Source: Nitratireductor sp. (GTDB lineage Bacteria; Pseudomonadota; Alphaproteobacteria; Rhizobiales; Rhizobiaceae). Taken from it: a stretch of 64,000 nt of DNA. This document shows, in pieces, positions 61,946 to 64,000 of this stretch. The stretch is from contig NZ_CP051236.1 in the NCBI RefSeq assembly GCF_017794765.1, positions 2,369,948 through 2,433,947 on the forward strand. The letters are read 5' to 3'. Positions within the stretch are counted from its first letter, which is position 1. Every line of letters starts with the position of its first letter. The notes below the pieces were generated by a model. The model searched no databases, was not told the DNA's origin, and saw only the letters and a program-made list of their open reading frames with translations. The translations under genes were made by a program, and so were the position numbers.

Positions 61946-64000
61946 ATGCCCGTTTCCGATCAGGAGCGTATTGCCACACAGATGCGCAATCCGCTCATTG
62001 TCAGGCTCTGGCAGGCTCTTGCGCCACTGAAATCCTGCGTCTCCTTCATGAATACGGGCGCGCATCCCGACGACGAGACGTCGGAAATGCTTGCGGCTTT
62101 GGCCCTGCGCGATGGCATTTCGCTCTCCTTTGCCTGCGCAAACCGCGGCGAGGGCGGGCAGAACGCCATCGGCTCGGAGGTGACACACGATCTGGGCGTA
62201 GTACGCACGGCGGAAATGGAGCGCGCCGCCGATGTGCTGAACCTCAATCTCTACTGGCTGTCGGAAACGCCCGACGACACGATCTTCGATTTCGGGTTCT
62301 CGAAACGCGGCACCGAGACTCTTGAAAAATGGGGACGCGAGCGCACGCTCAAACGCTTTGTCGAGATCATCCGCACCGAGCGACCGGACATCATCTGCCC
62401 CACATTCCTGGATGTCCCTGGCCAGCACGGGCATCACCGGGCGATGACCGAGCTTGCCCATGACGTGATGAGCGCTGCCGCCGACCCGACATTCCCGGAC
62501 GTGGATCTGCCGGTGTGGCAGGTGAAAAAGCTATATCTACCGGCGTGGTCGGGGGCAGGTGACAATTACGACGATGATTTGCCGCCGCCCAGCGCCACGC
62601 TGACGGTCAAGGGTACCGGACAAGACCCGGTAACCGGGTGGAGCTGGGCGCAGATCGGTGAGCAGTCGCGGGCTTTCCATCTGACACAGGGCATGGGCCG
62701 CTGGGTGCCACACGGTGAAGAGCGCGACTGGCCGCTGCATCTGGTGCGTTCCGAGGTGAATGGGCCGGATAACCGGATCACGGACGGGCTGCCTGCAACG
62801 CTGGCTGATCTGGCTTCCTTTGCCGGAGCACCAGAAATCGCCGCCCATCTGGACGAGGCACAGGCGGCCTGCGAGGCTGCGTTCGAGGCATTTCCGGATA
62901 TGGGAGAGGTGGCGCGTCAGGCAGCCTTGGCCCTCAAGGCGGTGCGCGTCGCCCGCGATGCCTGCCCTGACAATGCACGTGAAGAGGTTGAACACCGCCT
63001 CGCGGCAAAGGAAGTGCAGCTTTCCCACGTCATGCGGATTGCCAGTGGCGTGGAGGTGCGCGCCTGGTTTGAACGCGATGTCCTGCGGCCTGGTGACAGT
63101 GTCGCGCTGACGATTGAAAGCTCCGGGCCGGTTTCAGATGTATCGCCGGTTCTGCCGAAGGGCTGGCGCTTTGCGGATGGCGTTGTGCAGGTGCCGGTGG
63201 ATGCCGAAAGTACGGATTGTTATCCGGCCTTCTATCGCCCCGGCGTGGCGCGCCTGCCGGCCATCCGGGTCGGAGTGACCGTCGATGGGGTTTCTTCTGA
63301 GACGCTGTTGCCACTCGAACGAGAACCGGTCGTGCTTCCTGCACGGTCAGCGACACTTTCTCCCGACCGCGCGTTGATCAATGCGGCGGCAGCCACCCGC
63401 CAGATCGAGCTGCGTGTTTCGGGGCTTTTTCCGCAGTCGGCAAAAGCGGGGCTGGAACTGCCGTCCGGGTGGTCGGCGACACCGGTTTCCGGCGGTTTTC
63501 TTGTGGAGTCGCCGCAAGACATAGCGCCTGGCCTCTACAATCTTTCCTTGGAGATTGACGGGGCGCCGGCCGAAACTGCCAAACATATTGCCTATCCACA
63601 TATAGGTGAACGTGCTCGCACATTTCCTGCGCAATTGTCGGTACGTGTTCTGGACGTGGCACTGCCGGATGTGCGGGTGGGCTATGTCGGTGGCGGCAAC
63701 GACCGGGTGGGACACTGGCTGCAGGCGATGGGGCTTGATGCGACCGAATTGGCGGACAGCGACCTTACGGAAGAAGGCCTGAAAAACATCGACACAATGG
63801 TGGTGGGCATCTTTGCCATGCGTGCGCGACCGGCGCTCAAAAATGCCATGCCGCTCGTGCATCGCTGGGTGGAGAAAGGTGGCAATCTCGTCACCCTCTA
63901 TCACCGCCCCTGGGACGACTGGGATCCGGCAACCGTGCCGCCGCGCCGGCTGGAGATCGGCAAGCCGTCACTGCGCTGGCGCGTGACCGACGAGAATGCG
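61946..64000 (+). CDS. PIG-L/LmbE-family deacetylase with long C-terminal extension, truncated by window edge
   Basis: The frame is open to the right edge (685 codons shown). The N-terminal 270 residues form a PIG-L/LmbE de-N-acetylase domain with the zinc motif AHPDDE (39-44) and the second metal histidine region in DVPGQHGHHRAMTELAHD. The remainder, more than 400 residues, is rich in beta strands with phrases such as GDSVALTIESSGPVSDVSPV, like immunoglobulin- or sugar-binding-type modules, followed by a flavodoxin/GATase-like stretch (VRVGYVGGGNDRVGHWLQ). No signal peptide is visible. GGGAGG precedes the start. Typical reactions remove an acetyl group from an N-acetylglucosamine-type moiety. 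It is co-transcribed with the ROK gene. Confidence 0.85.
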   Translation, partial: MPVSDQERIATQMRNPLIVRLWQALAPLKSCVSFMNTGAHPDDETSEMLAALALRDGISLSFACANRGEGGQNAIGSEVTHDLGVVRTAEMERAADVLNLNLYWLSETPDDTIFDFGFSKRGTETLEKWGRERTLKRFVEIIRTERPDIICPTFLDVPGQHGHHRAMTELAHDVMSAAADPTFPDVDLPVWQVKKLYLPAWSGAGDNYDDDLPPPSATLTVKGTGQDPVTGWSWAQIGEQSRAFHLTQGMGRWVPHGEERDWPLHLVRSEVNGPDNRITDGLPATLADLASFAGAPEIAAHLDEAQAACEAAFEAFPDMGEVARQAALALKAVRVARDACPDNAREEVEHRLAAKEVQLSHVMRIASGVEVRAWFERDVLRPGDSVALTIESSGPVSDVSPVLPKGWRFADGVVQVPVDAESTDCYPAFYRPGVARLPAIRVGVTVDGVSSETLLPLEREPVVLPARSATLSPDRALINAAAATRQIELRVSGLFPQSAKAGLELPSGWSATPVSGGFLVESPQDIAPGLYNLSLEIDGAPAETAKHIAYPHIGERARTFPAQLSVRVLDVALPDVRVGYVGGGNDRVGHWLQAMGLDATELADSDLTEEGLKNIDTMVVGIFAMRARPALKNAMPLVHRWVEKGGNLVTLYHRPWDDWDPATVPPRRLEIGKPSLRWRVTDENA

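Noticed and set aside
1..64000. Mobile elements, prophage, CRISPR, tRNA or rRNA genes
   Set aside because: I looked for transposase or integrase motifs, regular repeats and tRNA-like cloverleaf signatures and found none I could support.

Overview
The window is high-GC chromosomal DNA from an alphaproteobacterium of the Hyphomicrobiales (Rhizobiales). The best fit is the Phyllobacteriaceae/Mesorhizobium-Nitratireductor area; that family-level placement is inference from gene content, not a tree. Order-level markers are the acpXL-fabF2XL-fabF1XL-adh-lpxXL cluster for the very-long-chain acyl group of lipid A, a RirA iron regulator with three cysteines, an HmuP/HmuSTUV haem system, and a PutA without its own DNA-binding domain next to an Lrp-type PutR. 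I see no rRNA, tRNA, CRISPR array, insertion sequence or prophage. Genes are dense and mostly in tight operons with ATGA start/stop overlaps.

Layout, left to right. 1-2.6 kb: 5' part of an MttB-family methyltransferase (left edge) diverging from a class III aminotransferase. 2.8-4.9 kb: two valine-catabolism genes (isobutyryl-CoA dehydrogenase, 3-hydroxyisobutyrate dehydrogenase). 5.0-9.6 kb: cobQ, a VOC protein with an AraC regulator, a 56-residue membrane protein, a TauE-type exporter and a TerB-like protein. 9.6-16.0 kb: a five-gene operon for import and hydrolysis of a peptide-like substrate (M20 amidase, solute-binding protein, two permeases, one double-NBD ATPase). 16.2-21.4 kb: an L,D-transpeptidase, then the lipid A very-long-chain acyl operon. 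21.5-27 kb: a phosphatase, an AEC transporter, a succinate-semialdehyde dehydrogenase, and a LysR/SDR divergent pair. 27.2-33.1 kb: a FixH-like protein with a di-haem peroxidase-like lipoprotein, then putR/putA.

33.1-43.0 kb is a complete haem-acquisition locus: receptor, unknown periplasmic protein, ExbB, two ExbD and TonB on the minus strand, diverging from hmuPSTUV, with rirA at the far end. A TGA-N9-TCA site lies between the two halves, and an Irr-like site precedes rirA. 43.3-45.1 kb: a MaoC hydratase and a maleylpyruvate/maleylacetoacetate-type isomerase-hydrolase pair.

45.2-54.0 kb is an ectoine/hydroxyectoine catabolic cluster: aminotransferase, semialdehyde dehydrogenase, AsnC regulator, EutC and EutB on one strand, diverging from ectoine hydrolase, an M20 deacetylase and an FCD-type GntR regulator. 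Two identical TTGTACACAA sites lie in the divergent promoter. 54.0-64.0 kb holds the least explained system: a sugar-type ABC importer with a pfkB-family kinase and a divergent argininosuccinate-lyase-like protein, facing a ROK regulator and a long PIG-L/LmbE-family deacetylase that runs off the right edge. I infer a catabolic route for an acylated amino-sugar or N-succinyl conjugate; the substrate is unknown.
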